This document shows, piece by piece, positions 1-7,045 of a stretch of DNA of 15,543 bases (position 1 is its first letter; each line of letters opens with the position of its first letter). The position numbers were made by a program, and so were the translations under genes. The notes under the pieces are model-generated. The model saw only the letters and a list, made by a program, of their open reading frames with translations, made no database searches and was not told the origin of the DNA. This stretch comes from Anaerolineae bacterium. Lineage in GTDB: Bacteria; Chloroflexota; Anaerolineae; JAAYZQ01. The DNA is taken from NCBI GenBank assembly GCA_016926595.1, contig JAFGOG010000033.1, forward strand, positions 1-15,543. The letters are read 5' to 3'.

Positions 1-1053
1 ACGACACATGAACACGATTACGTGACTCCCTACGTGAAGGATCTCGAGACCGTCCTGGATATGCAGGTGATCGCCGCGGCCGGGCTCAAGATCGGCGTCG
101 ATCCCATGGGCGGTTCTGGGGTAGCTTTCTGGGACCCCATCGCCGAGGCGTACGGGCTCGATCTGGAGGTCGTGAACCGCAGCGTGGATCCTACCTTTTC
201 CTTCATGACCCTGGACCACGACGGCAAGATCCGCATGGATTGCTCCTCGCCGTATGCTATGGCCAGCTTGATCGCGCTCAAGGACAGGTTCGACATCGCC
301 TTTGGCAACGACGCCGATTATGACCGGCATGGCATCGTCACCCGCAGCGTCGGGTTGATGAACCCGAACCACTATTTGGCCACTGCCATCTGGTACCTGT
401 TCCAGCACCGCCCCAACTGGGGGGAAAAAGTGTCGGTGGGCAAGACCCTCGTGTCGAGTTCCATGATCGACCGTGTGGCGGCACACCTCGGCCGCAAGCT
501 CTGTGAGGTACCGGTGGGTTTCAAGTACTTTGTCGACGGGCTGCTGGATGGCTCGTTGGGCTTTGGCGGGGAGGAAAGCGCCGGGGCCTCATTCCTGCGC
601 AAGGACGGCACGGTATGGACCACGGATAAGGATGGATTTCTGCTGGATCTGTTGGCAGCGGAAATCATGGCGGTCACCGGCCGCGATCCGGGCGAGCACT
701 ATCAAGCATTGGAAGATCGGTTTGGCCGGTCCGAATACCAGCGTATGGATGTACCGGCGAGCCCGGCACAAAAGGATGTCCTGGTCAAGCTCTCACCCGA
801 GATGGTTGAAGCACAGCAGTTGGCTGGTGAGGAGATCGTTGCCCGGCTTACCCACGCGCCCTGCAACAACGCCCCGATTGGGGGGTTAAAGGTCGTGGCT
901 GAAAACGGTTGGTTTGCCGCCAGGCCCTCGGGCACGGAGGACGTGTACAAGATCTATGCTGAGAGCTTTTTGTCCAGCGAGCACCTGACCAGATTGCAGG
1001 AAGAAGCTCGGGCCATCGTGGCTGCGGCGCTGCGGTCGGCTGGCGCGCAATAG
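1..1053 (+). CDS. pgm: Phosphoglucomutase (alpha-D-glucose phosphate-specific), C-terminal part
   Basis: This enzyme interconverts glucose 1-phosphate and glucose 6-phosphate in the cytoplasm, linking glycogen and sugar-nucleotide metabolism to glycolysis. The reading frame is open from base 1, so the gene is cut by the window edge; 350 codons remain of a family usually near 545 residues. The Mg-binding loop is [10 protein letters not shown] (about nt 304-333), the sugar-binding loop is GEESAG (about nt 568-585), and the phosphate-binding loop is [16 protein letters not shown] (from nt 922). The catalytic phosphoserine loop lies upstream, outside the window. The long match around YVKDLE and DPMGGSG favours the E. 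coli Pgm type over phosphomannomutase/GlmM. The gene ends in TAG, followed by 168 bp without a gene before the next plus-strand gene, so co-transcription is uncertain. I see no sign of damage in the visible part. Confidence 0.93.
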   Translation, partial: TTHEHDYVTPYVKDLETVLDMQVIAAAGLKIGVDPMGGSGVAFWDPIAEAYGLDLEVVNRSVDPTFSFMTLDHDGKIRMDCSSPYAMASLIALKDRFDIAFGNDADYDRHGIVTRSVGLMNPNHYLATAIWYLFQHRPNWGEKVSVGKTLVSSSMIDRVAAHLGRKLCEVPVGFKYFVDGLLDGSLGFGGEESAGASFLRKDGTVWTTDKDGFLLDLLAAEIMAVTGRDPGEHYQALEDRFGRSEYQRMDVPASPAQKDVLVKLSPEMVEAQQLAGEEIVARLTHAPCNNAPIGGLKVVAENGWFAARPSGTEDVYKIYAESFLSSEHLTRLQEEARAIVAAALRSAGAQ

Positions 1054-1221
1054 TCCTCCAGGCGTCGTCCTTAAGGGGGGTGTCGCTCTGACATTTGGCT
1101 TGTACAGCCCGCAGCCATTCGCCGGGTCTCCAAAAGGCGATCGACGATGGGTCCGGCTTGAAACAGGCGGCAAAGCATGGTAGGATTGGCATGTTGCCTG
1201 GATAGTTGAGGACAATAATTT

Positions 1222-2418
1222 ATGAATCGTCGATTGTTTATCCGGGCCAGTACCGGCCTGGGTGGTATGTTGTGCGCGTCGCTGCTGCTAAGGGCGTGCC
1301 GGCCGGTGACCCCCGCTCCAGCCGGGCCGACCGCAGCGGCTGTGCCGACCACCGTGCCATCTGTGGCACCCCCCGTTCTTGCCAACCCTGGCCCGGCCGC
1401 CGCGCCTAAAGCGACCGGAACCCGCGCTGCTGCCACCGCGACCCCGACGGAGCCGCCCCCCAGCCCAACCGCGACCGCTGTGTCCACCGTGACCAGGAGG
1501 AATCCTACTATGACACGAGTAGCTTTTGTCAAGACCCGGGACCGCACCGAGGGGGTTCAGCGCGCTCTGGAGCTGCTGCAGATCGAACCCCTGCTGGGTA
1601 AAACAGTTTTTCTCAAACCCAACTATAACAGCGCCGATCCCACCCCCGGCTCGACCCACAACGACACGCTGACCGCGCTGGTGCGCGTTCTACAGGAACT
1701 GGGCGCCGGCCGGATCACGATTGGAGACCGCAGCGGTATGGGCGATACACGGCGCGTGATGGAACAAAAGGGCATCTTTCGCCTGGTTGAGGAATTGGGG
1801 TTCGATGCCATCGTCTTTGACGAGCTGGACGCCAATGGCTGGCAAAAGATGGATGTTGAGGGGGGGCACTGGCAGCAAGGTTTTGCCGTGGCCCGGCCGG
1901 TGCTGGAGGCTGACCTGGTAGTCCAGACCTGCTGCCTGAAAACCCATCGCTACGGTGGGCATTTCACCCTCTCGCTCAAGAACTCGGTGGGGTTGGTAGC
2001 CAAGCAGGTCCCGGGAGAGAGCTACAATTATATGAATGAGCTTCACAGCTCGCCCCACCAGCGGCGCATGATCGCCGAGATCAACAGCGCCTACCAGCCC
2101 GCCCTGGTGCTGCTGGATGGCGTCGAGGCGCTGGTGGATGGCGGGCCGGACACGGGGACCAAGGTCGATTCGCAGGTCATCCTGGCTGGGGTTGACCGGG
2201 TGGCGGTTGACGCCGTGGGCGTGGCTATTCTGCGTTATTTTGGCACCACTGCGGCCGTCAGCCAGGGGTCTATCTTTCAGCAGGAGCAGATCGCCCGGGC
2301 GGTCGAATTGGGACTGGGGGTCGATGACCCGGCCAAGATCGAGCTGGTGACCGGCGATCCGGAAAGTGCTGTTTATGCTGAGGAAATCCGCCAGGTTCTC
2401 TTGGGGGCATCCACCTAA
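1222..2418 (+). CDS. Exported DUF362 domain protein with Tat-like signal and Pro/Ala/Thr-rich linker
   Basis: DUF362 proteins are of uncertain function; many are fused to or found beside ferredoxin domains, but no CxxCxxC cluster is present here. Residues 1-26 look like a twin-arginine lipoprotein signal: NRRLFIRAS, a hydrophobic stretch, then LLLRAC with Cys26. The Arg at the -2 position is atypical for a lipobox, so lipidation is uncertain. Residues 27 to about 92 are a Pro/Ala/Thr-rich spacer as in surface-anchored proteins. The DUF362 domain follows (about 98-395), with VFLKPNYNS, the acidic/Gly-rich segment ITIGDRSGMG, CCLKTHRYGG and SLKNSVGLVAK. The ATG at 1222 has a modest GAGG 9-10 nt upstream. 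An in-frame ATG at 1510 (codon 97) has a much better AGGAGG and begins exactly at the domain, so a second cytoplasmic product is possible. A hairpin lies just past the stop. Confidence 0.85.
   Translation: MNRRLFIRASTGLGGMLCASLLLRACRPVTPAPAGPTAAAVPTTVPSVAPPVLANPGPAAAPKATGTRAAATATPTEPPPSPTATAVSTVTRRNPTMTRVAFVKTRDRTEGVQRALELLQIEPLLGKTVFLKPNYNSADPTPGSTHNDTLTALVRVLQELGAGRITIGDRSGMGDTRRVMEQKGIFRLVEELGFDAIVFDELDANGWQKMDVEGGHWQQGFAVARPVLEADLVVQTCCLKTHRYGGHFTLSLKNSVGLVAKQVPGESYNYMNELHSSPHQRRMIAEINSAYQPALVLLDGVEALVDGGPDTGTKVDSQVILAGVDRVAVDAVGVAILRYFGTTAAVSQGSIFQQEQIARAVELGLGVDDPAKIELVTGDPESAVYAEEIRQVLLGAST
1495..1512 (+). promoter_or_regulatory. Internal Shine-Dalgarno and in-frame ATG within the DUF362 gene
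   Basis: AGGAGG at 1495-1500 is followed by a 9-nt spacer and ATG at 1510-1512, which is codon 97 of the DUF362 reading frame. It opens the segment MTRVAFVKTR, where the conserved domain starts. The motif is stronger than the one in front of the long form. Use of this start is an inference; it would give a protein of about 302 residues lacking the export signal. Confidence 0.5.
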
Positions 2419-2422
2419 AAGG

Positions 2423-2455
2423 GCGCTCTGAGCCGGCACCTCTAGCTCAGAACGC
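2423..2455 (+). terminator. Terminator-like hairpin after the DUF362 gene
   Basis: GCGCTCTGAGC (2423-2433) pairs with GCTCAGAACGC (2445-2455): ten of eleven pairs form, with one C/A mismatch, around an 11-nt loop. It starts 5 nt after the DUF362 stop codon. No clean T-tract follows (the next bases are TGCATTCTGTG), so it may be a weak terminator or an mRNA 3'-end stabiliser. Confidence 0.5.
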
Positions 2456-2607
2456 TGCATTCTGTGTCCATCTCTCGCCCCTGCCCGTCGGTTGGCTGGT
2501 CAAGGGGTAAAGAGGCGGTCGTCGAAGGGTAGTCTCCCCTTGCGTGCTGGCTTCTCAAGTGCCCAAGAGATCCTGGGTGGTGATCGCCCCTGTCAGAACG
2601 TCGCCCG

Positions 2608-2631
2608 ACCCCGCCGTGGTCAGGCCGGGGT
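2608..2631. repeat. GC-rich hairpin in the convergent intergenic region
   Basis: ACCCCGCC (2608-2615) pairs with GGCCGGGGT (2623-2631), with one bulged C and a 7-nt loop. No T-tract follows on either strand. This could be a secondary transcription barrier between the convergent genes; its function is not shown. Confidence 0.35.
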
Positions 2632-2768
2632 TCCCGCTTCTAAAAGCCAGGGTTTGGCATGACCATGCTCTCCCCCATAGCTCCTCCCTCATTTTCCATT
2701 ATCCGGAAAACCGCGCTTCGGCAAGGCAATGAGCATCCCCCGATTTCCAACACTCACATCAAGAGTCT

Positions 2769-2795
2769 TTCCAGCAGGAGACTGGCTCCTGGGAA
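2769..2795 (-). terminator. Terminator-like hairpin after the ZIP transporter gene
   Basis: CAGGAG (2775-2780) and CTCCTG (2786-2791) form a perfect six-pair stem with a 5-nt loop. It is extended by TTCC (2769-2772) with GGAA (2792-2795) across a 2-nt bulge. The hairpin lies about 33-59 nt past the ZIP stop codon on the minus strand. It lacks a T-tract, so intrinsic termination is not proven. Confidence 0.35.
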
Positions 2796-2827
2796 TCGAA
2801 TCCAGTGCTGCCTTTTGGCCAAGCACC

Positions 2828-3562
2828 TCAACCTTTGGACAGGACGATACCGATGGCTACCAACACACCGGCCGCCAGCGCGAGGATGCTGTATCTCTTT
2901 TGCTCCTGTTCGACAGCAGGGAGCAGGTGAGAGGCTCCCACGTAGACCAATGCGCCAGCAGAGATGGCTAGCCACGTGCCTAGCGCGGCCTGGTTGATCC
3001 TGTTGATAAAGGGAAAAGATATCAAGGCGCCCAACGGAGTAGATATGGCGGCCGCCAGGAAGGCGAAAACGGCTGATTGCTTCCGGTTGAACCCTCCCCG
3101 TTCCAGGAGCACGAAGGTGACGATCCCTTCGGGGAATTCGTGGAGCACCATCCCGATGGCAGCCAGCACGCCCGTGAGGATGCTGACATTAAAGGTCACC
3201 GAATAGATCACCCCGTCAACAAAGGAATGGAACCCGATCCCCAGCATGGGGATCAAGCCGATGGCATAGTCCGTACACTCGTACTCGTGGCAGACGTATA
3301 GCTTTACCAGGCGATTAGACAGGTGAATTCCCAGAAATCCCACCAGCAGGAAAATGGGGGCATTGTCATTCATCTGAAAGGACTTGGGAATGATGTGTGT
3401 GAACGAGACGGAGATCAGCACACCGGCCGCAAAACTCATGAAATAGACAGAATGCTCTCTGCCCCACTGCTCGTATCTGCTGATAATGTATATGCCGATC
3501 GTTGTGACCGCACATGCCAGGAAACTGGCCAAAATCACGGCTGCAAACCCGTCGGTAAACAT
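2828..3562 (-). CDS. ZIP family metal transporter
   Basis: ZIP proteins carry divalent metals such as zinc, iron, manganese or nickel into the cytoplasm. The 244-residue product is almost wholly hydrophobic, with about seven to eight membrane segments. The two metal-site helices are clear: HSFVDG (residues 112-117) and HEFPEG (141-146), as in ZupT-like and SLC39-like proteins. A conserved His in SFTHIIPKSF (about 56) fits too. A short loop, CHEYEC (about 91-96), adds possible metal ligands. I chose the ATG at 3562 because AAGGAGG stands 6 nt before it; the in-frame GTG at 3568 would abut that motif with no spacer. The gene is last in the minus-strand series, 63 bp after trmO. Metal specificity cannot be read from sequence alone. 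The nickel-handling genes upstream make nickel possible, but that is only context. Confidence 0.9.
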   Translation of the reverse strand: MFTDGFAAVILASFLACAVTTIGIYIISRYEQWGREHSVYFMSFAAGVLISVSFTHIIPKSFQMNDNAPIFLLVGFLGIHLSNRLVKLYVCHEYECTDYAIGLIPMLGIGFHSFVDGVIYSVTFNVSILTGVLAAIGMVLHEFPEGIVTFVLLERGGFNRKQSAVFAFLAAAISTPLGALISFPFINRINQAALGTWLAISAGALVYVGASHLLPAVEQEQKRYSILALAAGVLVAIGIVLSKG

Positions 3563-3625
3563 CAACACCCTCCTTGCCCGAATGGCTGTCGCTGCTGGAC
3601 AGCGGCTCAGAGCACATGATTAGAA

Positions 3626-4045
3626 TTACGCCGGCTTGATATCCAGCACTGGTGTGCCGTTGATCGCATCCAGGCCCTGCACGCGCAGCACATTCGCCTC
3701 CACAGCTATCAGATCCACCACGGTAACGCCGATGGGGTTGGGACGGCGCGGAGTGCGCAGGGCAAAGACCCCGCGTCGAGGGCGGCTCCTGTCGCCCTGA
3801 GGGTGCTGAAGCAGGTCAAAGCCCTGGGAGCGGTGAAAGCAAAAGATGATCATGATCTTTTGGTGCGGCTCCAAACCCTTCAACCCCTTCACCAGGGATG
3901 GATCGAGGACAATCCGAGATTCGACCGCGCGTATCTCGGGCGGCGGGGCCGGCTCGCAGAAATTGTTCTTCACGTGGCCGATCGCTCGATAGATAATTGG
4001 GTCCCCTTTTATCGCGGCCTCTTCCGGTTGTGGATTATCCATCAT
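3626..4045 (-). CDS. trmO: tRNA (N6-threonylcarbamoyladenosine-37-N6)-methyltransferase TrmO (TsaA/YaeB family), short form
   Basis: TrmO methylates the t6A37 base of tRNAs using S-adenosylmethionine; its SAM-binding fold is a beta-barrel, not a Rossmann fold. The family signature RRGVFALRTPRRPNPIG is at residues 90-106, and the N-terminal YRAIGHVKN strand also fits. The product is 139 residues, so it has only the barrel domain and lacks the C-terminal domain of E. coli TrmO, as in many short homologues. Two adjacent ATGs (4045 and 4042) follow AGGAG by 5 and 8 nt; I took the first. An upstream in-frame start at 4114 would run deep into def and has no better signal. The start overlaps the end of def by 11 nt, which suggests translational coupling. 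The exact tRNA substrate is family knowledge, not seen here. Confidence 0.85.
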   Translation of the reverse strand: MMDNPQPEEAAIKGDPIIYRAIGHVKNNFCEPAPPPEIRAVESRIVLDPSLVKGLKGLEPHQKIMIIFCFHRSQGFDLLQHPQGDRSRPRRGVFALRTPRRPNPIGVTVVDLIAVEANVLRVQGLDAINGTPVLDIKPA

Positions 4046-4625
4046 CTCTTCTCCTGGCATCAAGGCGAACGACATCAGCGGAGACCGGCACGCGCACCCA
4101 CTTGCCGGTTCCATCCACGCTCACCTGGTACAGGTCCTCGATGCTCTCGATGTGGTCGATGAAAAGCACGCCGTCCAGGTGGTCGATCTCGTGATGCACC
4201 ACCACCGCGTCCAAGTCCGTAAAGAACCGGTCGAAGGGATAGCCAGCCTCGTCCAGGCCGGTCACCCGCAAGGTGTGCGGGCGCACTGTTTCGCCATAGA
4301 GGCCAGGGAAGCTGAGGCAGCCGTCAAAGTCCCGTTTTTCGTCGCCAGCCTCCAAGATGCGCGGGTCAATCAGAGCGATGGGTGGGTCGGGCTCCCGCTC
4401 GTTTCCCTCATCATCCTGCCCGCTGCCCAATCGCACCACCACCACCCGGCTATGAACGTCGATCTGAGGGGCGGCCAGACCGATGCCGTTCGCGTGATCG
4501 TTCAACGTGTCCTTCAAGTCCTGCACCAGCTTCCTGACCCGCCGGGTGACGCGCTCAACCGGTTGGCTCTTTTTGCGAAGAGTTTCTTCGTTTTCGAGAT
4601 ATAGAACAATTTGTCTAACTGCCAT
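4035..4625 (-). CDS. def: Peptide deformylase
   Basis: The enzyme removes the N-formyl group from nascent proteins, using a bound metal (usually Fe2+). All three family motifs are present: GIGLAAPQ (residues 47-54), DGCLS (101-105) and HEIDH (145-149), which supplies two His ligands and the catalytic Glu. Motif 2 has Asp where EGCLS is usual; the metal-binding Cys103 is kept. I chose ATG 4625 (MAVRQIV) because AAGAAGG lies 5-6 nt upstream; a TTG at 4646 would add seven basic residues without a binding site. The product is 196 residues, a normal length. Its end overlaps trmO by 11 nt, so the two are probably translated together. A 199-bp gap separates it from the upstream universal stress gene, enough for its own promoter, though I see no clear -35/-10 pair. 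Confidence 0.93.
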   Translation of the reverse strand: MAVRQIVLYLENEETLRKKSQPVERVTRRVRKLVQDLKDTLNDHANGIGLAAPQIDVHSRVVVVRLGSGQDDEGNEREPDPPIALIDPRILEAGDEKRDFDGCLSFPGLYGETVRPHTLRVTGLDEAGYPFDRFFTDLDAVVVHHEIDHLDGVLFIDHIESIEDLYQVSVDGTGKWVRVPVSADVVRLDARRRDDG

Positions 4626-4824
4626 GGGTTTCCTTCTTCTTGCCAATATTCGGATCCTGACAACCGGCCTCCCTGACAGACCGGGAATCTGATCGCGCTG
4701 GCTATGGTGAGTGGCGCCGGATACCCGCCATCGTCCATTGACGACTGCAGGTCTATTTCCCTGTAGCTCACTAACACATTTGTATGCGTTTTTGTGACCC
4801 CGCGAGCGTAGCCTCTCTGTTACC

Positions 4825-5262
4825 TCATGATCGGATGAGCAGGAGAGGCCGGTCTATACGGTGCAGCACGCCGGCGGCTACACTGCCATAGAATACTCTG
4901 GACAGGCCGCTCCGGCCGTGACTGGCTATGGCAATGAGGTCCGCGTTCTCACCTTGAGCCGTGTCTATGATCGTTTCCACGACAGGGCCATAGGCGACAT
5001 GGGTTGAGGCCTCAATGCCCTTTTCGCGGAACTCTCCTTGCAGGGTAGCCAGATAGGACTCTGCTTGCCTGGTCCGCTCTTCAATTTCATGCTGATACAG
5101 CATCGTATAATGGGCTTCTGGCCCTACGACAACGGGGGCTGGCTCAACCACTTGTAGAAAGACCACTTGGGCGTGGTAACGCCGGGCGAGGTCTTCCACA
5201 TGGGGCAATATTGCCTCCGCTCGCTTTGACCCATCCACTGGAACCAATATGCTGCTATACAC
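4825..5262 (-). CDS. Universal stress protein, UspA family
   Basis: Single-domain Usp proteins are small cytoplasmic dimers, many of them ATP-binding, induced by starvation or stress. The N-terminal strand YSSILVPVDGS and the C-terminal nucleotide-loop signature SHGRSGLSRVFYGSVA are both present, with the usual hydrophobic end HRIDRPLLLIRS. The first Gly of the G-x2-G-x9-G(S/T) ATP motif is Ala here (ASHG), so ATP binding is likely but not certain. The start is GTG at 5262, 5 nt after GAGGAGG; an upstream in-frame start at 5328 has no comparable signal. The product has 145 residues, normal for the family. It lies 76 nt after the COG1237 metallo-hydrolase gene. A small perfect hairpin (AGTGC-CAA-GCACT, 5285-5297) sits in that spacer. 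Confidence 0.93.
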   Translation of the reverse strand: MYSSILVPVDGSKRAEAILPHVEDLARRYHAQVVFLQVVEPAPVVVGPEAHYTMLYQHEIEERTRQAESYLATLQGEFREKGIEASTHVAYGPVVETIIDTAQGENADLIAIASHGRSGLSRVFYGSVAAGVLHRIDRPLLLIRS

Positions 5263-5338
5263 GTCAACCTCCTCATCAATATTCAGTGCCAAGCACTCTC
5301 CTCTGATATGCCGAAATGGAACGATCATCCCAAGAGTC

Positions 5339-6052
5339 TCAGGCCGCTCCCACGGTGATCACTCGTCCCACGCCAGTGTGGATAAAGTCGTTTCCATATG
5401 CCTTGGCGAACGTCTGCATCGCTCGGTCGCCCGTGCAGTGACACGGGGCTACCTTCTGCACGCCCAGGTCTCGGAAATCGGCTATGATGCGCTCAAGCTG
5501 CCGCTTGCTGGCGCTGCCAAGATGGAATCCACCCATCACGATGGCCAAGTCGGCCGTTGCCGCACCGCCGCCTACCTCCTTGGCCCGGCGGACTATTTCC
5601 ACGATGCCGGGGTGGGCACAGCCAGTGATGACGATCAGTCCGCGCACGGTCGCCACCACCAGCACCTGCTCGACGAGACCTGTCCCTAGCTCGCCGGTGC
5701 TGTGGATGCCGGGCTGGATTTCCATTGGCCCGGCTACCTCGACCAGTGTGGTGAGTGCGCTCACCTCCACCTTGAACCCCTGTGGGAAGGAGTGGGGGAT
5801 GTAGACTGTAGGGCGTGCATCTCTGCTCAGCAGCCCCCCCAGCCCGCCGGTGTGATCTCCGTGGGCGTGGGAGAGAACCACCTTCTCTATCCTCAGCGGG
5901 TCAATGCCCATTGTTCCCATGTTGGAAAGCAACCTGTGCCCGTCTCCTCCAGTATCAAACAGGAGATCATTGCCAACCAGGCACGAAAACCCCCACGCAG
6001 GGGCCAGGTTGGGGGCCAGCGCCCTGTTGTCATATACCACTGTGATTTTCAT
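5339..6052 (-). CDS. Metallo-beta-lactamase-fold hydrolase of the COG1237 (dihydropterin synthase-like) type
   Basis: COG1237 members include the archaeal enzyme that makes a methanopterin precursor (beta-RFA-P synthase side pathway) and many bacterial proteins of unknown role. The metal-binding motif SHAHGDHTGG starts at residue 61. Further family motifs are TGCAHPG (143-149), GGFHL (174-178) and PCHCTGD (203-209), the last typical of this subgroup rather than of lactamases or glyoxalases. The start is ATG 6052, with GGAG 7 nt upstream; the GTG just before it is less well placed. The 237-residue product is soluble with no signal peptide. It follows the methyltransferase gene by 58 nt. A pterin-related role would suit a C1-metabolism cluster, but that is inference from family and context. 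Confidence 0.87.
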   Translation of the reverse strand: MKITVVYDNRALAPNLAPAWGFSCLVGNDLLFDTGGDGHRLLSNMGTMGIDPLRIEKVVLSHAHGDHTGGLGGLLSRDARPTVYIPHSFPQGFKVEVSALTTLVEVAGPMEIQPGIHSTGELGTGLVEQVLVVATVRGLIVITGCAHPGIVEIVRRAKEVGGGAATADLAIVMGGFHLGSASKRQLERIIADFRDLGVQKVAPCHCTGDRAMQTFAKAYGNDFIHTGVGRVITVGAA

Positions 6053-6110
6053 CACCTATCTCCATACACCCAATCTGAATAGGCCGGATCCATCAAGACC
6101 GCCAGAGAGA

Positions 6111-6761
6111 TTAGGCCTTTTCCCTACAAATCAGCGCCATCCCGATAAAGCCTCCCCAGGGAAGGCGGGTCTGCGGCCACGGCCAGCAGCGGGGAAAGAG
6201 CGTGGTGCGCCACGTGACGCAAGCCTTTTTCCCGGCGGCGAGTTGAAGCAATCGTTTCAACTCGCCTACGCCGTAAAAGCGAGCAGCGTCATAGACCGTC
6301 GGCCGGAAGAGACCCGCGAGCCGTCGCTGCAAGCCGAGCAGGCTCCAGCGGTTGAGCACGCCCAATAACACGCCATGTCGCGCCACTCGCAGCGCCTCCC
6401 CCAGCGCCTCCTGTGGCCGCTCCAGGAACTCTAGCGTGGTGATCATTGCCGCCAGGTCGAACGCGCCATCAGCAAAGGGGAGCTTGTAAGCATCGCCACG
6501 CACCAACGGGATGCCATTCAGCGCCAGCGCCTGCACCAACATAGCGGCCGAGTGATCCAGTCCTACCGCTACTGATCCCTGCTCGCCCAACCAGCGAGTA
6601 AAGTGCGCCGTGCCGCACCCAATCTCCAGAATACTGCCCGACCTGGGAAAGGGTTGGAGCAGATGGTTCAGAATGCCCTTTTCTAATTGATCTGCCCGGC
6701 ACCCGTCTGGTGTCTTGTACCAGGCTTCGTAATGCGCGGCGGTGTACTGGTCAAAGGTCAC
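6111..6761 (-). CDS. Class I SAM-dependent methyltransferase (Methyltransf_11 type)
   Basis: The SAM-binding motif I is ILEIGCGTA (residues 44-52). It is followed by the acidic post-I strand in VAVGLDHSAAML and by RGDAYKLPFADGAFDLAAM, the usual motif II/III layout of small-molecule or cofactor methyltransferases. Length is 216 residues, with no membrane anchor. The substrate cannot be told; UbiE/cobalamin- or pterin-modifying relatives share this fold. The GTG start at 6761 has GAGGAGG 6 nt upstream, lying inside the last codons of the preceding thiamine-binding gene. The two genes are separated by a single G (TGA-G-GTG), which points strongly to translational coupling. The C-terminal third is unusually rich in Trp, Arg and Cys (TTLFPRCWPWPQTRLPW) and resembles nothing I recognise. 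Confidence 0.85.
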   Translation of the reverse strand: MTFDQYTAAHYEAWYKTPDGCRADQLEKGILNHLLQPFPRSGSILEIGCGTAHFTRWLGEQGSVAVGLDHSAAMLVQALALNGIPLVRGDAYKLPFADGAFDLAAMITTLEFLERPQEALGEALRVARHGVLLGVLNRWSLLGLQRRLAGLFRPTVYDAARFYGVGELKRLLQLAAGKKACVTWRTTLFPRCWPWPQTRLPWGGFIGMALICREKA

Positions 6762-6762
6762 C

Positions 6763-7044
6763 TCAGACCTCCTCGGGCGATCCAGAGTTCCCCTGGGTTG
6801 GCTTCGGGCACGCGTTGGAGAGTGTGACTACCATAACGGCATCGCTACACGCTGTGGCCTGACGAAACACCGCCTGTAGAGCTGCAAACACCGTTTGTTC
6901 TTCTCCCCACACAAGGGTGCTCATCTCGCCGATGCGGGTTTCCAGTCCGCTTTGACTAAAAACGCGGACTGCCTCGCGAATTAGCGGTGCGATCAATGGC
7001 TGTCGGAGCGGATATAGACTGACCTGCGCACTAATCATAACCAT
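6763..7044 (-). CDS. Thiamine-binding protein, YkoF/MTH1187 (UPF0045) family
   Basis: The family (PF01910) is a small ferredoxin-like fold that binds thiamine or hydroxymethylpyrimidine; many members are orphan intracellular proteins. Diagnostic are the opening ISAQVSLYPLRQP, the helix containing LIREAVRVF, and IGEMSTLVWG with the following paired helix and strand VMVVTLSNACP. Length is 93 residues, as expected for a single domain. I chose ATG 7044, one nucleotide after the DUF1638 stop (TGA-G-ATG), with AAGG 8 nt upstream. A GTG at 7053 overlaps that stop and has no binding site, and an ATG at 7038 is also possible. The C-terminal tail after residue 80 is polar and probably disordered. It sits tightly between DUF1638 and the methyltransferase, so the three are likely co-translated. 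Ligand is inferred from family only. Confidence 0.85.
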   Translation of the reverse strand: MVMISAQVSLYPLRQPLIAPLIREAVRVFSQSGLETRIGEMSTLVWGEEQTVFAALQAVFRQATACSDAVMVVTLSNACPKPTQGNSGSPEEV

Positions 7045-7045
7045 C

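Larger units (their letters stand above)
2419..2827. other. Convergent intergenic region (409 bp) without a recognisable gene
   Basis: The region lies between the end of the plus-strand DUF362 gene and the end of the minus-strand ZIP transporter gene. Short ORFs of 60-110 codons cross it on both strands, but none shows a family motif or a convincing ribosome binding site. It holds three hairpins, listed separately, that are suited to ending transcription from either side. A small inverted repeat, GCATGACCATGC, lies near 2657-2668. I see nothing else. Confidence 0.6.

Noticed and set aside
1071..1547. 158-codon minus-strand ORF opposite the DUF362 N-terminus
   Set aside because: Its Gly/Val/Ala-rich sequence simply mirrors the Pro/Ala/Thr linker of the plus-strand gene.
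2789..2805. T-arm-like sequence CTGGGAATCGAATCCAG suggesting a tRNA
   Set aside because: Only four stem pairs form, and no acceptor, D or anticodon arms can be found on either strand at the right distances.
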